From assembly GCA_001557505.1 (NCBI GenBank), contig LSAX01000012.1:62001-126000 (forward strand): a stretch of 64,000 bases of DNA, in the 5' to 3' direction. The notes below the pieces were generated by a model. The model searched no databases and had not been told where the DNA came from. It saw only the letters and a program-made list of their open reading frames with translations. Of the stretch, positions 23,401 to 38,400 are shown piece after piece (the first letter of the stretch is position 1; each line of letters opens with the position of its first letter). Both the position numbers and the translations under genes were made by a program. Source of the DNA: Reticulascus tulasneorum (lineage: Eukaryota > Ascomycota > Sordariomycetes > Glomerellales > Reticulascaceae).

Positions 23401-26400
23401 TCGGATTGCCGGTCAAGGTCAGCATAAGTCAGCTGCTGCGACGAATCTATCACAGCTGTGGCGTCAGGACAGATGGCCACCTGGTCGCGGAAGACATCAA
23501 CCACGCTGGACTCGCGAGGGTACTCGGTCCTCTCGATATCGACGAGGCCCATGCTACGAAGCTCGGCCAGACCGTCGGTAAGCGGCAGGGACACAATTGG
23601 CGTCTGGGGATCCTCAAGACCCCGACGTAAGATTTCCTGGAACACAGACACCATGCCGTGGATAGTCTCAGGCTCAAACAGGTCTGCAGCAAAAAGTACA
23701 TTGCCCTCGAGTCTTCGAGTTTGTTGGAACAGGTGGAACTCCAAGTCGAAACGAGTGGATACGGTGGTTGGCATAAGCTCACCTACCAGATCTTCTAGCT
23801 GAATCTTGCCAAGATCTTCTTGAGAGTGTAAGGCAAACATGAGCTGCACCAGTGGGTTCCTCGACGTGTCTCTCGAGCCTGGTAAGAGGGCTGAAACGAC
23901 GCGCTCGAATGGGACATCCTGGTTGGCAAATGCGGCTGTCGCTGTTGACCGGGTCTGCAGAACTAGCCTCTCGAATGTATCGTCATCTTCGACGGTAATC
24001 CGCATACACTGAGTGTTAACGAAGAATCCAATCATGCTCTCCAGCTCTGGATGGTTTCGGTTGGCGATCGGCGTACCAACAGTCGCATCTTCCGCACCCG
24101 TGAGACGGTAGTGCGCTGCACGGAATGCCGCGAGTAAGACCACGAAGGATGTTACCTGGTGAGCTCGGCAGAATGCTCGGAGTCTCTCGTACACAGCGCC
24201 CTCGATGGTGAGCTGGACGACACCGGCCTTGCCGGACAGTACGGCCGGCCGGGGGAGATCGGTTAGAAGTTCGGCAGGAGCGCTGTCAGCGAGTTGCTTG
24301 GTCCAGTACTCGAGCTGCCGTTCGTGCTCGGCTACCTGATCGTCTTGCTTCTGCCACACGGCAAAGTCGCGGTACTGAATCGGGAGCGGGCTTTCCTGCG
24401 ACAACGGGTCCTGGCCGCGGAGTGCTATGGCATAGAACTTTCCTAGCTCTTGACATAAGATATCAATAGACCAGCCGTCGGAGATGATATGATGCATGAC
24501 AATGGAGAGGATGTGATCATCATTTCCCAATCGTAGCAACGAGACCCTCCATCCTGGCTCAGATGCCAGATCGAATGGAGTGGTCTGCTCAATCTGCAGC
24601 GACTGGATGTAGTTACTATCATCTGCGCCGGCCGAGACATCAATTATCCTCAGCTCCTTAGTGCGGCTCGTCTGGATTAGCTGCACGCCCACACCATCGT
24701 GCTCTTCGAATGTCGTTCGCAAAGTCTCGTGCCGCTGCTCCAGAGCAGCCAATGCGGCGGTTAGCGCATTGATGTGTAGCGACCCTCGCAGGCGCATGGC
24801 GAGCGGCATGAGATACCACGATGCACCGAGGTTGAACTGGTCTAAGAACCATAGGCGGCCCTGGGCAAACGACTGCTCGACAGGTCCGCGGTACGCTGTT
24901 GCGGGGATTGGGTTATGTGGGGTTGAGCCTCGGCGGATGATGGCTGCAAGATCGACGAGGACAGGGTGGTCAAAGACGTCTTTGACGGACACACGGGTAT
25001 CCAGTCGACGGCTGATGCGAGCAGCGAGCTTGGTGGCCATGAGGGAATGTCCTCCGAGATTGAAGAAGTTATCAGTGATGCCTATCTCGACGCCGAGGAC
25101 ATCAGCAAATTCCTCGCACAGTGAAACTTCGATCTCATTACGGGGGGCGACAACGGTGCGTGATTTTTGGTCTGTTGTCGCGCCCAATGTCAGCCGTGCC
25201 AGCGCCCGCCGGTCAACCTTGCCGTTCGTGTTCAGCGGCATCTGGTCCAACACAATAATCCGCGATGGAACCATGTACGACGGTAGAGTGGCTTGAAGCA
25301 CAGAGCGTAGATTTGCCTCAACATTCGGATCCAGCTGCGCCATCTTCACCTCATCGTCCTCCTCCTCTAGCTGGGCGGATTCTCTTGCATGGTCGGTTGA
25401 CATTTGATTAGCTCTTATCATACTCTGGTCCTCTACTACTGTGATAAAGCCAACAAGTTCGACATCTTGCTGTGTATCTCCGTCGCGCTTCAGTAAAACA
25501 ACAACATCTTTTACGGCGCTGTGTCTGACTAGGACGCGTTCTACTTCTGCGGGCTCGACACGGTGACCTCGAACCTTCACCTGATTGTCCATACGGCCAT
25601 AAAACTCTAGTTGACCGTCCGTCGGTCGGTATCGCACCCGGTCGCCTGTTCGAAAGGCCTTCATCGGCTTGTCATCGACTATGATCTGTACGAAACGGTC
25701 TTGGTCTCGGTCAGGGTCGGTATATCCTCGTGCGAGCCCGTCACCGGTCACGACCAGCTCGCCCATGACACCGAGAGAGACCAGACGCTGCTGCGGATCC
25801 ATGACATACACGCCCGAGTTGTTTATCACTCGACCAACAGGTACGCCGTTGGTACACATTACACCGGGGGTGATGTGAAAAGAGGTTGTCAGGATCGAGT
25901 TCTCGCTTGGCCCGTAGCCATTAAACACGGCTGTTCTCACCAGTTCTCTAGCCTTGGCTGCATCTTCGGCAGGGAACCGGTCTCCGAGGACATACAGTGC
26001 CTCAAGTTGGCCTACCGCCTGAGGGGCTTGGTCGAGGACTCTGGTCAGCAATGCAGGCGTAATCATCGCGACGCGGACATCCTCCTGCTTGAAGATATGT
26101 GTGAGGTGTACCGCATCTAACACTGTCATGGTGTCAATACAAACTAGCTTGTATCCGTTTAATAAGGCCATGCATATTTCAAATATTGACGGATCGAAAG
26201 CGAGGTTTGTCATGTGGGCGACAGCGCCATATGCGGGTCGTTGGGTGACGACGTTAACCAAGCTACGATGTGGGACCATAATTCCCTTTGGCACGCCGGT
26301 TGAACCCGACGTGAAGATGACATATGCCAGGCTTGTCGCAGAGGGTTGCTTTCCAACAGTAAGAGAATCAACTGCACCAGGGTTACCAAGCGTGTCGTCG

Positions 26401-29400
26401 ATACGTACAAGCTCCACGTCCGGAAGCTGAACATCCGGAGCAGCCACGTCGGCGCCAAGAAGAACTAACTTGCGCCCTGGTAGGTTTGACAGGATTGTTT
26501 TTATACGAGCTGCGGGAATATTGACGTCGAGCGGGAGATATGCTAGATTCGCTTTGAGGATACCAAAAAAGGCAACAACCGTTTGACACGACCGCAGGGC
26601 CAGCACCCCGATCAGCGTCTCGGCCGCCATGCGCTGCTGGCGCAGCCAGTTAGCAACCTCGTCGGATTGTCGGTCAAGCTCAGCATAAGTCAGCTGCTGC
26701 GACGAGTCTATCACAGCTGTGGCGTCAGGACAGGCGGTCACCTGGTCGCGGAAGACATCAACCACGCTGGACTCGCGAGGGTACTCGGTCCTCTCGATAT
26801 CAACAAGGCCCATGCTACGAAGCTCGGCCAGACCGTCGGTAAGCGGCAGGGACACAATTGGCGTCTGGGGATCCTCTAGACCCCGACGTAAGATTTCCTG
26901 GAACACAGACACCATGCCGTGGATAGTCTCAGGCTCAAACAGGTCTGTGGCAAAGAGTACGTTGCCCCCTAGTCTTCCGGTCTGCTGGGACAGGTGGAAC
27001 TCTAAGTCGAAACGGCTGGTCACTGCGGCTGGTATAGGCTCACCTACCAGATCGTCTAGCTGAATCTTGCCTAGATCTTCCTGAGAGTGCAGGGCAAACA
27101 TGAGCTGCACCAGTGGGTTCCTCGATGTGTCTCTCGAGCCTGGTAAGAGGGCTGAAACGACGCGCTCGAATGGGACATCCTGGTTGGCAAATGCGGCTGT
27201 CGCTGTTGACCGGGTCTGCAGAACTAGCCTCTCGAATGTATCGTCATCTTCGACGGTAATCCGCATACACTGAGTGTTAACGAAGAATCCAATCATGCTC
27301 TCCAGCTCTGGACGGTTTCGGTTGGCGATCGGCGTACCAACAGTCGCATCTTCCGCACCCGTCCAACGGTAGTGCGCTGCACGGAATGCCGCGAGTAAGA
27401 CCACGAAGGACGTTACCTGGTGAGCTCGGCAGAATGCTCGGAGTCTCTCGTACACAGAACCGTCGATGGTGAGCTGCACAACACCAGCCTTGCCAGACAG
27501 TACGGCCGGTCGCGGCTGGTCGGTTAGAAGTTCGGCAGGAGCGCTGTCGGCAAGTTGCTTGGTCCAGTACTCGAGCTGCCGTTCGTGCTCGGCTACCTGA
27601 TCGTCTTGCTTCTGCCACACGGCAAAGTCGCGGTACTGGATCGGGAGCGGACTCATTTGCGACAGCGGATCCTGGCCTCGGAGTGCTACGGCATAGAACT
27701 TTCCCAGCTCTTGGCAAAGGATATCGATGGACCAGCCGTCGGAGATGATATGATGCATGACAATGGAGAGGATGTGATCATCATTTCCCAATCGTAGTAA
27801 CGAGACCCTCCATCCTGGCTCAGATGCCAGATCGAATGGAGTGGTCTGCTCAATCTGCAGCGACTGGATGTAGTTACTATCATCTGCGCCGGCCGAGACA
27901 TCAATTATCCTCAGCTCCTTAGTGCGGCTCGTCTGGATTAGCTGCACGCCTACACCATCCTGCTCTTGGAATGTCGTTCGCAAAGTCTCGTGCCGCTGCT
28001 CTAGAGCAGCCAGTGCGGCGGTTAGCGCATTGATGTGTAGCGACCCTCGCAGACGCATGGCGAGCGGCATGAGATACCACGATGCACCGAGGTTGAGCTG
28101 GTCTAAGAACCATAGGCGGCCCTGGGCAAACGACTGCTCGACAGGTCCGCGGTACGCTGTTGGGGGGATTGGGTTATGTGGGGTCGAGCCTCGGCGGATG
28201 ATGGCTGCAAGATCGACGAGGACAGGGTGGTCAAAGACGTCTTTGACGGACACACGGGTATCCAGTCGACGGCTGATGCGAGCAGCGAGCTTGGTGGCCA
28301 TGAGGGAATGTCCTCCGAGATTGAAGAAGTTATCAGTGATGCCTATCTCGACGCCGAGGACATCAACAAATTCCTCGCACAACACGACTTCTACCTCGTT
28401 GCGTGGAGCCACGCGAGAAGACGATACATTCCTTTTTGGCGCAACCTGGGCCCATCGAGCAAGTTCTCGCCGGTCGACCTTGCCGTTTGCGTTGACAGGC
28501 ATCTGGTCTAGCACCACGATACGCGTCGGGATCATAAATGGTGGAAGCAATGCCTGCAGACTAATTCGAACCTCGCTCTCTGTCTGCGCTGCGAATCTTT
28601 CTTCTCGACGTTTTCGGTGCCCAGTTTGGTCTAGGTTGACCCAAGCCTGATTGACAGATCCGTCGCCCCGTGCGGCAACAAAACCGACCATTTCCGGCTC
28701 TTGACTCTCTTGGCCCTCCGGCATCCGGACGACCACAGCTGCATCGCGGACCGCATCGTGACTGAGCATGGCATTCTCCACCTCGGCGGGCTCGATGCGG
28801 TGGCCTCGGATCTTGATCTGCCGGTCCATGCGCCCAAAGAACTCGATCTGGCCATCCTTCGGCCGATATCGCGCGCGGTCGCCCGTCCTGTATGCCCTCA
28901 CGAGCTGGCCGTCGATGGAGACCTGAACGAAGCGGTCTAGGTCCTGCGATGGATCAGTGTACCCTCTAGCAAGCCCGTCTCCTGTGACGACAAGCTCTCC
29001 CACTACTCCAGAAGATACGAGTTGCTGGCGTGAGTCCATAATGTAAGCGCCGGAATTCCTGACAGCGCGACCGATAGGGACACCATTTGCATGTTTCTCA
29101 TTCTCCCCGACATTATATAAAGTGCTAAGAATCCCGTTCTCAGTGGGTCCGTATGCGTTATAGACATCAGCTCCGACCAGAGCTTTCGCTTCGATTGCAT
29201 CGCGGCTATCGAATCGGTCTCCGGCTGCCAAAAGAACATGTAGGGAGCTAAGCATAGCAGGATTGTCAACTAAGCACTGTTTTAGTAAGGCTGGGGGAAG
29301 TGTGGCCATGTGGATCTTTTCTCGTTCAAATACATCCGCAAGAGCTTTGCTGTCCAAGGTGGTAAAATAGTTAATACAAACGAGTGTTCCCCCATTCAAT

Positions 29401-32400
29401 AGCGTTGCAAAAACCTCCCACACTGATACATCGAAGGCAATGTTGGTCAGGTGCGCAACACGAACTGCCCCTGGGAGCTTAGCAATGATGGTATTTTGCT
29501 TCACAAGCCGTAGGATATTACGATGCTCGCACATTACGCCTTTGGGTATGCCAGTCGACCCAGACGTGAAGATGACATATGCAAGGCTTGTTGCCAAAGG
29601 CTGCACAGCGGGGTCCGTGAGGTCAACTACATTATCGTTGCCTAGCGTGTCGCTGATACGTACCAGCTCTATGTTCGGAAGTTGAATATCCGGGGCAGCC
29701 ACATTGGCACCGAGAAGAACCAGTTTGTGCCCTGGTACGTTTGACAGGATCGCTTCGATACGAGCCGCTGGAACATTGACGTCGAGCGGGAGATACGCTA
29801 GATTTGCTTTGAGGATGCCCAAAAAGGCAACAACCGTCTGACACGACCGCGGGGCCAGCACCCCGATCAGTGTCTCGGCCGCCATACGCTGCTGGCGCAG
29901 CCAGCTAGCAACCTCGTCGGATTGTCGGTCAAGCTCAGCATAAGTCAGCTGCTGCGACGAGTCTATCACAGCTGTGGCGTCAGGACAGATGGCCACCTGG
30001 CCGCGGAAGACATCAACCACGCTGGACTCGCGAGGGTACTCGGTCCTCTCGATATCAACGAGACCCATGCTACGAAGCTCGGCCAGACCGTCGGTAAGCG
30101 GCAGGGACACGATTGGCGTCTGGGGATCCTCTAGACCCCGACGTAAGATTTCCTGGAATACAGACACCATGCCGTGGATAGTCTCAGGCTCAAACAGGTC
30201 TGTGGCAAAGAGTACGTTGCCCCCTAGTCTTCCGGTCTGCTGGGACAGGTGGAACTCTAAGTCGAAACGGCTGGTCACTGCGGCTGGTATAGGCTCACCT
30301 ACCAGATCGTCTAGCTGAATCTTGCCTAGATCTTCCTGAGAGTGCAGGGCAAACATGAGCTGCACCAGTGGGTTCCTCGATGTGTCTCTCGAGCCTGGTA
30401 AGAGGGCTGAAACGACGCGCTCGAACGGGACATCCTGGTTGGCAAATGCGGCTGTCGCTGTTGACCGGGTCTGCAGAACTAGCCCCTCGAATGTATCGTC
30501 ATCTCCAACGGTAATCCGCATACACTGAGTGTTAACGAAGAATCCAATCATGCTCTCCAACTCTGGACGGTTTCGGTTGGCGATCGGCGTACCAACAGTC
30601 GCATCTTCCGCACCCGTGAGACGGTAGTGCGCTGCACGGAATGCCGCGAGTAAGACCACGAAGGATGTTACCTGGTGAGCTCGGCAGAATGCTCGGAGTC
30701 TCTCGTACACAGCGCCCTCGATGGTGAGCTGGACGACACCGGCCTTGCCGGACAGTACGGCCGGCCGGGGGAGATCGGTTAGAAGTTCGGCAGGAGCGCT
30801 GTCAGCGAGTTGCTTGGTCCAGTACTCGAGCTGCCGTTCGTGCTCGACTGCTTGCTCGGCCTGCTTCTGCCACACGGCAAAGTCGCGGTACTGAATCGGG
30901 AGCGGGGTCACTTGCGACAACGGGTCCTGGCCGCGGAGTGCTGCGGCATAGAACTTCCCTAGCTCTTGGCAAAGGATATCGATGGACCAGCCGTCGGAGA
31001 TGATGTGGTGCATGACAATGGAGAGTATATGATCATCATCTCCCAATCGTAGTAACGAGACCCTCCATCCTGGCTCAGACGCCAGATCGAAAGGAGTGGT
31101 CTGCTCAATCTGCAGCGACTGGATGTAGTTACTATCATCTGCGCCGGCCGTGACATCAATTATCCTCAGCTCCTTAGTGCGGCTCGTCTGGATTAGCTGC
31201 ACGCCTACACCATCGTGCTCTTCGAATGTTGTTCGCAAGGACTCATGACGCTGCTCCACAGTAGCCAGTGCGACGGCAAGTGCATTGATGTGTAGCGACC
31301 CTCGCAGACGCACGGCGAGCGGCATGAGGTACCACGATGCATCGAGGTTGAGCTGGTCTAGGAACCATAGGCGTCCCTGAGCAAACGACTGCTCGAAAGG
31401 TCCGCGGTACGCTGTTGGGGGGATTGGGTTATGTGGGGTCGAGCCTCGGCGGATGATGGCTGCGAGATCAACGAGGACAGGGTGGTCGAAAATACCTTTC
31501 ACGGACACGCGGGTATCCAGTCGGCGGCTGATGCGAGCAGCGAGCTTGGTGGCCATAAGGGAGTGCCCCCCGAGATGAAAGAAATTGTCGGTAATGCCGA
31601 TCTCGACGCCGAGGACATCGGCAAACTCCTCACACAACACGACTTCTATCTCGTTCCGTGGAGCCACGCGAGAAGACGCCACATTCCTTATTGGTGCAAC
31701 CTGGGCCCTTCGAGCAAGTTCTCGCCGGTCGACCTTGCCGCTTGCGTTGACAGGCATCTGGTCTAGCACCACAATACGCGTCGGGATCATGTACGGTGGG
31801 AGGAGAGCCCGCAGTCTTTCACGGATCTGTCCCTCGATCCGCCGGCCCTGTAGCCGCTGTAGCGGCCGGTTCGTGAAAGAGCCTACTGGCCGGGTCTGGT
31901 CGTCAGTCGGGAATTTAATCATAACGCGCTGCCCACTCGCGGCAGGTGTATAGTGGTGGAAGACGGCATCAAGTGCGCCGTTCTGGGACTGCTGTCGCGC
32001 CCAACTGACCTCCACGCTGAAGCCTGTCTCTTCGCCTACTTGCAGGAGGTCGGTTGCGGACATCGACGCGCACCGATCCGCTCTATGGTGGACAGCAGAG
32101 ACCCAGGCCACCTCATCCATTGCGTCGTCATCGTCATCGTTTTCATCAAGCGACATCCTAACATGTCGCTCTACAATGGTCTTGCTATAAGGGATGTTGC
32201 TGACGGAGACAGTCAAGGCGTCTGGCGAGCTCTGTAGAAGGCGGAGTAGGGCCTGACGGTCCATCTGAGAGGTTTTGAAATCGATCCAAGCATCTGCATC
32301 GATCTCATGCACAGCCTGCACTTGCTTGTCGGGATCGCCCACATGCACGACAGCAGCATACCGGTACGAGCTAAGCTCGTTCGTCGCTATCATTCTTTTG

Positions 32401-35400
32401 GGTAGAATCTCGACATGCTGGATTTGACCTGGGAGCCGGCCTGCTAGGCTCGTGAAATAGGCCGGGTCGACTAGCAGCTCCTCTTCGCGCTCTTCGATTT
32501 CTGCCATCTTCCGTCGCACTCCATCTTTAGTCGCCTTTCCGCCTAGCACATGGAGAGCCCTGGCCGCGAGGAAGTCTTTGTTAAGAGAGTGGGGCCGTAT
32601 GTCACCAAAGAATAGACGCTTAACTCCTGGGAGTCGAGTGAGCGTGTTGACGACTTCGATAAAATACTCCGGCGTGGGGAAGTACTGGACCACAGAATTG
32701 ACCACGACCAGGTCTGGATGGAGCCCATCTAGACGGCCTGCATCCGTGGCCGTGCCGACATGTACCTCAGCCCTGCCTGCGAGAGCAGGGATTGACTTAA
32801 TGGCATCGTTGACGAAGGCAGCCGCAGACCTCGACGGTTCGACGCCAACGTAGCTCTGTAGGCCGTCGCCGAGATTGAATAGGACCATACCAGTGCCGGT
32901 GCCTATCTCAAATACATGGACAGGGTCCTGACCGTTGAGGAGTGTCTGCATAGTATCATCGAGCCACTCCTGCATCTCAGCCTTGTCAATCTCGCTCTTG
33001 TCATACATGGATGTCCAGCCAACGAAGTCGCTGCCAATGGCAGTCTGGCCAATGGTTTCGATATCTACATATGTATTCGTTTCAAAGTAGTCTCCCCAAC
33101 CTTCCACGTGACCGGTAGCCGCGTCCTGCTCGACGGATTCGTCGCCCCGGGCGGCGACAAAGCCAACCATTTCCGGTTCTTGACCGTCTGGCATTCGGAC
33201 GACGACAGCTGCGTCGCTGACCGCATCGTGGCTGAGCATGGCATGCTCCACCTCGGCCGGCTCGATGCGGTGGCCTCGGATTTTGATCTGCTGGTCCATA
33301 CGTCCAAAGAACTCGATCTGGCCATCCTTCGGCCGGTATCGTGCTCGGTCGCCCGTCCTATACGCCCTCACAAGCTGGCCGTCAATAGAGACCTGGACGA
33401 AGCGGTTCAGGTCCAGCGATGGATCGGTGTACCCTCTGGCAAGCCCATCTCCGGTGACAACAAGCTCTCCCATCACACCAACAGAGATAAGCTGTTGAGA
33501 TGAGTCCAAGATGTAGGCACCAGAGTTGCTGATGGCACGGCCGATAGGAACCCCATTAACAAATAGATCATGCTCCTTAATGGCATAAATAGTACTGATG
33601 GCCGCATTTTCGGTAGGGCCATACACATTGTAGACGGCACTCTGGACAAGCGCTCGCGCCTCGGCCGCATCACGACTGTCTAGCCGATCTCCACCTGTAT
33701 AGAGTACTTCTAAGGCCGCAATCGTAGCAGGTATGCTGGCTATGCACTGTTTGAGCAAAGCAGGGAGAAGTGTGGCCACACGGATTTGTTCTTGTTCGAA
33801 CACTGCCTCGAGAGCCTTGCTGTCCAAGGTTGTAAAGTAGTCGATACAGATCACCGTTCCACCGGTCAGGAGGGCGGAATAAATCTCCCACGTCGAGGCA
33901 TCAAAGGCAATACTTGAAAGATGCGCTATGCGAGGTGCTCGTGGTAGCCTAGATACGACATTACTCTCCTTCACAAGCCTTAAGATGCTACGATGCTCGG
34001 CCATAACACCCTTTGGCACGCCCGTTGAACCTGACGTAAAGATGACGTATGCTAAGCTTGTTGCAGAAGGTTGCTTTCCGACAGTAAGAGAATCAAACGC
34101 ATCAGGATTGCCCAGCGTGTTTTTGATACGTACTAGCTCCACGTTGGGAAGCTGAATATCGGGAACAGCCACGTCGGCGCCGAGAAGAATCAGTTTGTCC
34201 CCTGGTACGTTCGAAAGGATTGCCTTTATACGAGCTGCGGGAACATTGATGTCGAGCGGGAGATACGCTAGGTTCGCTTTGAGGATGCCCAAAAAGGCAA
34301 CAACTGTCTGACACGACCGCGGCGCTAGCACCCCGACCAGTGTCTCGGCAGCCATGCGCTGCTGGCGCAGCCAGCTAGCAACCTCGTCAGATTGTCGGTC
34401 CAGCTGAGTGTAGGTCAGCTGCTGCGACGAGTCCTTCACAGCTGTGGCGTCAGGACAGGCGGCCACCTGGTCGCGGAAGACATCAACCACGCTGGACTCG
34501 CGAGGGTACTCGGTCCTCTCGATATCGACGAGGCCCATGCTACGAAGCTCGGCCAGACCGTCGGTAAGCGGTAGGGACACGATTGGCGTCTGGGGATCCT
34601 CTAGACCACGACGTAAGATTTCCTGGAACACAGACACCATGCCGTGGATAGTCTCAGGCTCGAACAGGTCTGCGGCAAAGAGTACGTTGCCCCCTAGCCT
34701 TCCGGTTTGCTGAAATAGATGGAACTCTAAGTCGAAACGGCTGGTCACTGCGGCTGGTATAGGCTCACCTACCAGATCGTCTAGCTGAATCTTGCCTAGA
34801 TCTTCCTGAGAGTGCAGGGCAAACATGAGCTGCACCAGTGGGTTCCTCGATGTGTCTCTCGAGCCTGGTAAGAGGGCTGAAACGACGCGCTCGAACGGGA
34901 CATCCTGGTTGGCAAATGCGGCTGTCGCTGTTGACCGGGTCTGCAGAACTAGCCCCTCGAATGTATCGTCATCTCCAACGGTAATCCGCATACACTGAGT
35001 GTTAACGAAGAATCCAATCATGCTCTCCAACTCTGGACGGTTTCGGTTGGCGATCGGCGTACCAACAGTCGCATCTTCCGCACCCGTGAGACGGTAGTGC
35101 GCTGCACGGAATGCCGCGAGTAAGACCACGAAGGATGTTACCTGGTGAGCTCGGCAGAATGCTCGGAGTCTCTCGTACACAGAGCCCTCGATGGTGAGCT
35201 GGACGACACCGGCCTTGCCGGACAGTACGGCCGGCCGGGGGAGATCGGTTAGAAGTTCGGCAGGAGCGCTGTCGGCAAGTTGCTTGGTCCAGTACTCGAG
35301 CTGCCGTTCGTGCTCGGCTATTTGATCGGCTTGCTTTTGCCACACGGCAAAGTCGCGGTACTGAATCGGGAGCGGGCTCATCTGCGACAACGGGTCCTGG

Positions 35401-38400
35401 CCGCGGAGTGCTATGGCATAGAACTTTCCCAGCTCTTGACATAAGATATCAATAGACCAGCCGTCGGAGATGATATGATGCATGACAATGGAGAGGATGT
35501 GATCATCATTTCCCAATCGTAGCAACGAGACCCTCCATCCTGGCTCAGACGCCAGATCGAAAGGAGTGGTCTGCTCATTCTGTAGCAACTGGATGTAGTT
35601 ACTGTCATCCGCGCCGGCCGATACATCAATTATCCTCAGCTCCTTAGTGCGGCTCGTCTGGATTAGCTGCACGCCCACACCATCGTGCTCTTCGAATGTT
35701 GTTCGCAAAGTCTCGTGCCGCTGCTCCAGAGCTGCCAGTGCGGTGGTTAGCGCGTCGATATGTAGCGACCCTCGCAGACGCACGGCGAGCGGCATGAGAT
35801 ACCACGATGCACCGAGGTTGAACTGGTCTAGAAACCATAGGCGGCCCTGAGCAAACGACTGCTCGACGGGTCCGTGGTACGCCGTCGGAAAGATTGCACT
35901 ATGTGGAGTCGAGCCTCGGCGGATGATGGCTGCAAGATCGACGAGGACAGGGTGGTCGAAGACGTCTTTGACGGACACACGGGTATCCAGTCGACGGCTG
36001 ATGCGAGCAGCGAGCTTGGTGGCCATGAGGGAGTGGCCTCCAAGATTGAAGAAGTTGTCAGTGATGCCTATCTCGACACCGAGGACATCAGCAAATTCCT
36101 CGCACAGTGAAACTTCGATCTCATTACGGGGGGCGACAACGGTGCGTGATTCTCGGTCTGTTGTCGCGCTCAATGTCAGCCGTGCCAGTGCCCGCCGGTC
36201 AACCTTGCCGTTCGTGTTCAGCGGCATCTGGTCCAACACAATAATCCGCGATGGAACCATGTACGACGGTAGAGTGGCTTGAAGCACAGAGCGTAGATTT
36301 GCCTCAACATTCGGATCCAGCTGCGCCATCTTCGCCTCATCATCTTCCTCCTCTAGCTGGGCGGATTCTCTTACGTGGTCGGTTAGCTTTTGGTTAGCTC
36401 TTATCATACTCTGGTTCTCTACTACTGTGATAAAGCCAACAAGTTCGACATCCTGCTGTATATCTCCGTGGCGCTTCAATAAAACAACAGCATCTTTTAC
36501 GGCGTTGTGTCTGACTAGGACGCGTTCTATTTCTGCGGGCTCGACACGGTGACCTCGAACCTTCACCTGATTGTCCATACGGCCATAAAACTCTAGTTGA
36601 CCGTCCGTCGGTCGGTATCGCACCCGGTCGCCTGTTCGAAAAGCCTTCATCGGCTTGTCATCTACTATGATCTGTACGAAACGGTCTTGGTCTCGGTCAG
36701 GGTCGGTGTATCCTCGTGCGAGCCCGTCACCGGTCACGACCAGCTCGCCCATGACACCGAGAGAGACCAGACGCTGCTGCGGATCCATGACATACACGCC
36801 CGAGTTGTTTATCACTCGACCAACAGGTACGCCGTTGGTACACATTACACCGGGGGTGATGTGAAAAGAGGTTGTCAGGATCGAGTTCTCGCTTGGCCCG
36901 TAGCCATTAAACACGGCTGTTCTCACCAGTTCTCTAGCCTTGGCTGCATCTTCGGCAGGGAACCGGTCTCCGAGGACATACAGTGCCTCAAGTTGGCCTA
37001 CCGCCTGAGGGGCTTGGTCGAGGACTCTGGTCAGCAATGCAGGCGTGATCATCGCGACGCGGATATCCTCCTGCTTGAAGATATGTGTGAGGTGTACCGC
37101 ATCTAACACTGTCATGGTGTCAATACAAACTAGCTTGTATCCGTTCAATAAGGCCATGCATATTTCAAATATTGACGGATCGAAAGCGAGGTTTGTCATG
37201 TGGGCGACAGCGCCATATGCGGGTCGTTGGGTGACGACGTTAACCAAGCTACGATGTGGGACCATAATTCCCTTTGGCACGCCGGTTGAACCCGACGTGA
37301 AGATGACATATGCCAGGCTTGTCGCAGAGGGTTGCTTTCCATCAGTAAGAGAATCAACTGCACCAGGGTTACCAAGCGTGTCGTCGATACGTACAAGCTC
37401 CACGTCCGGAAGCTGAACATCCGGAGCAGCCACGTCGGCGCCAAGAAGAACTAACTTGCGCCCTGGTAGGTTTGACAGGATTGTTTTTATACGAGCTGCG
37501 GGAATATTGACGTCGAGCGGGAGATATGCTAGATTCGCTTTGAGGATACCCAAAAAGGCAACGACCGTCTGACACGACCGCGGCGCCAGCACAGCGATCA
37601 GTGTCTCGGCAGCCATGCGCTGCTGGCGCAGCCAGCCAGCGACCTCGTCAGATTTTCGGTCCAGCTGAGCGTAAGTCAGCTGCTGCGACGAGTCTATCAC
37701 AGCTGTAGCGTCAGGACAGGCGGCCACCTGGTCGCGGAAGACATCTACTACGCTAGACTCGCGAGGGTACTCGGTCCTCTCGATATCGACGAGACCCATG
37801 CTACGAAGCTCGGCCAGACCGTCGGTAAGCGGCAGGGACACGATTGGCGTCTGGGGATCCTCTAGACCACGACGTAAAACTTCCTGGAAGACAGATACCA
37901 CGCCGTGGATGGTGTTGGACTCGAATAGGTCTGTAGAAAAGAGCACGCTGCCGACTAGCCGTTCAGCCTCCTGGAACAGGTGGAATTCAACATCAAACCT
38001 GGTGGTCGCGACGCTGGGCAACAGCTCCCCTGCCAAACCCTGCAGCTGAATACTGCCAAGGTCCTGTTGAGAGTGCAAGGCGAACATGAGCTGCACCAGC
38101 GGGTTCCTCGATGTGTCTCTCGAGCCAGGTAAGAGGGCTGACACGACACGCTCGAACGGGACATCTTGGTTTGCAAATGCGGCTGTCGCTGTTGACCGGG
38201 TCTGCAACACTAATCCCTCAAATGAATCATCGTCTCCGACGGTAATCCGCATACACTGAGTGTTAACGAAGAATCCAATCATGCTTTCCAGCTCTGGACG
38301 GTTTCGGTTGGCGATCGGCGTACCGACAGTCGCATCTTCCGCACCCGTGAGACGGTAGTGTGCCGCACGGAATGCCGCGAGTAAGACCACGAAGGATGTT

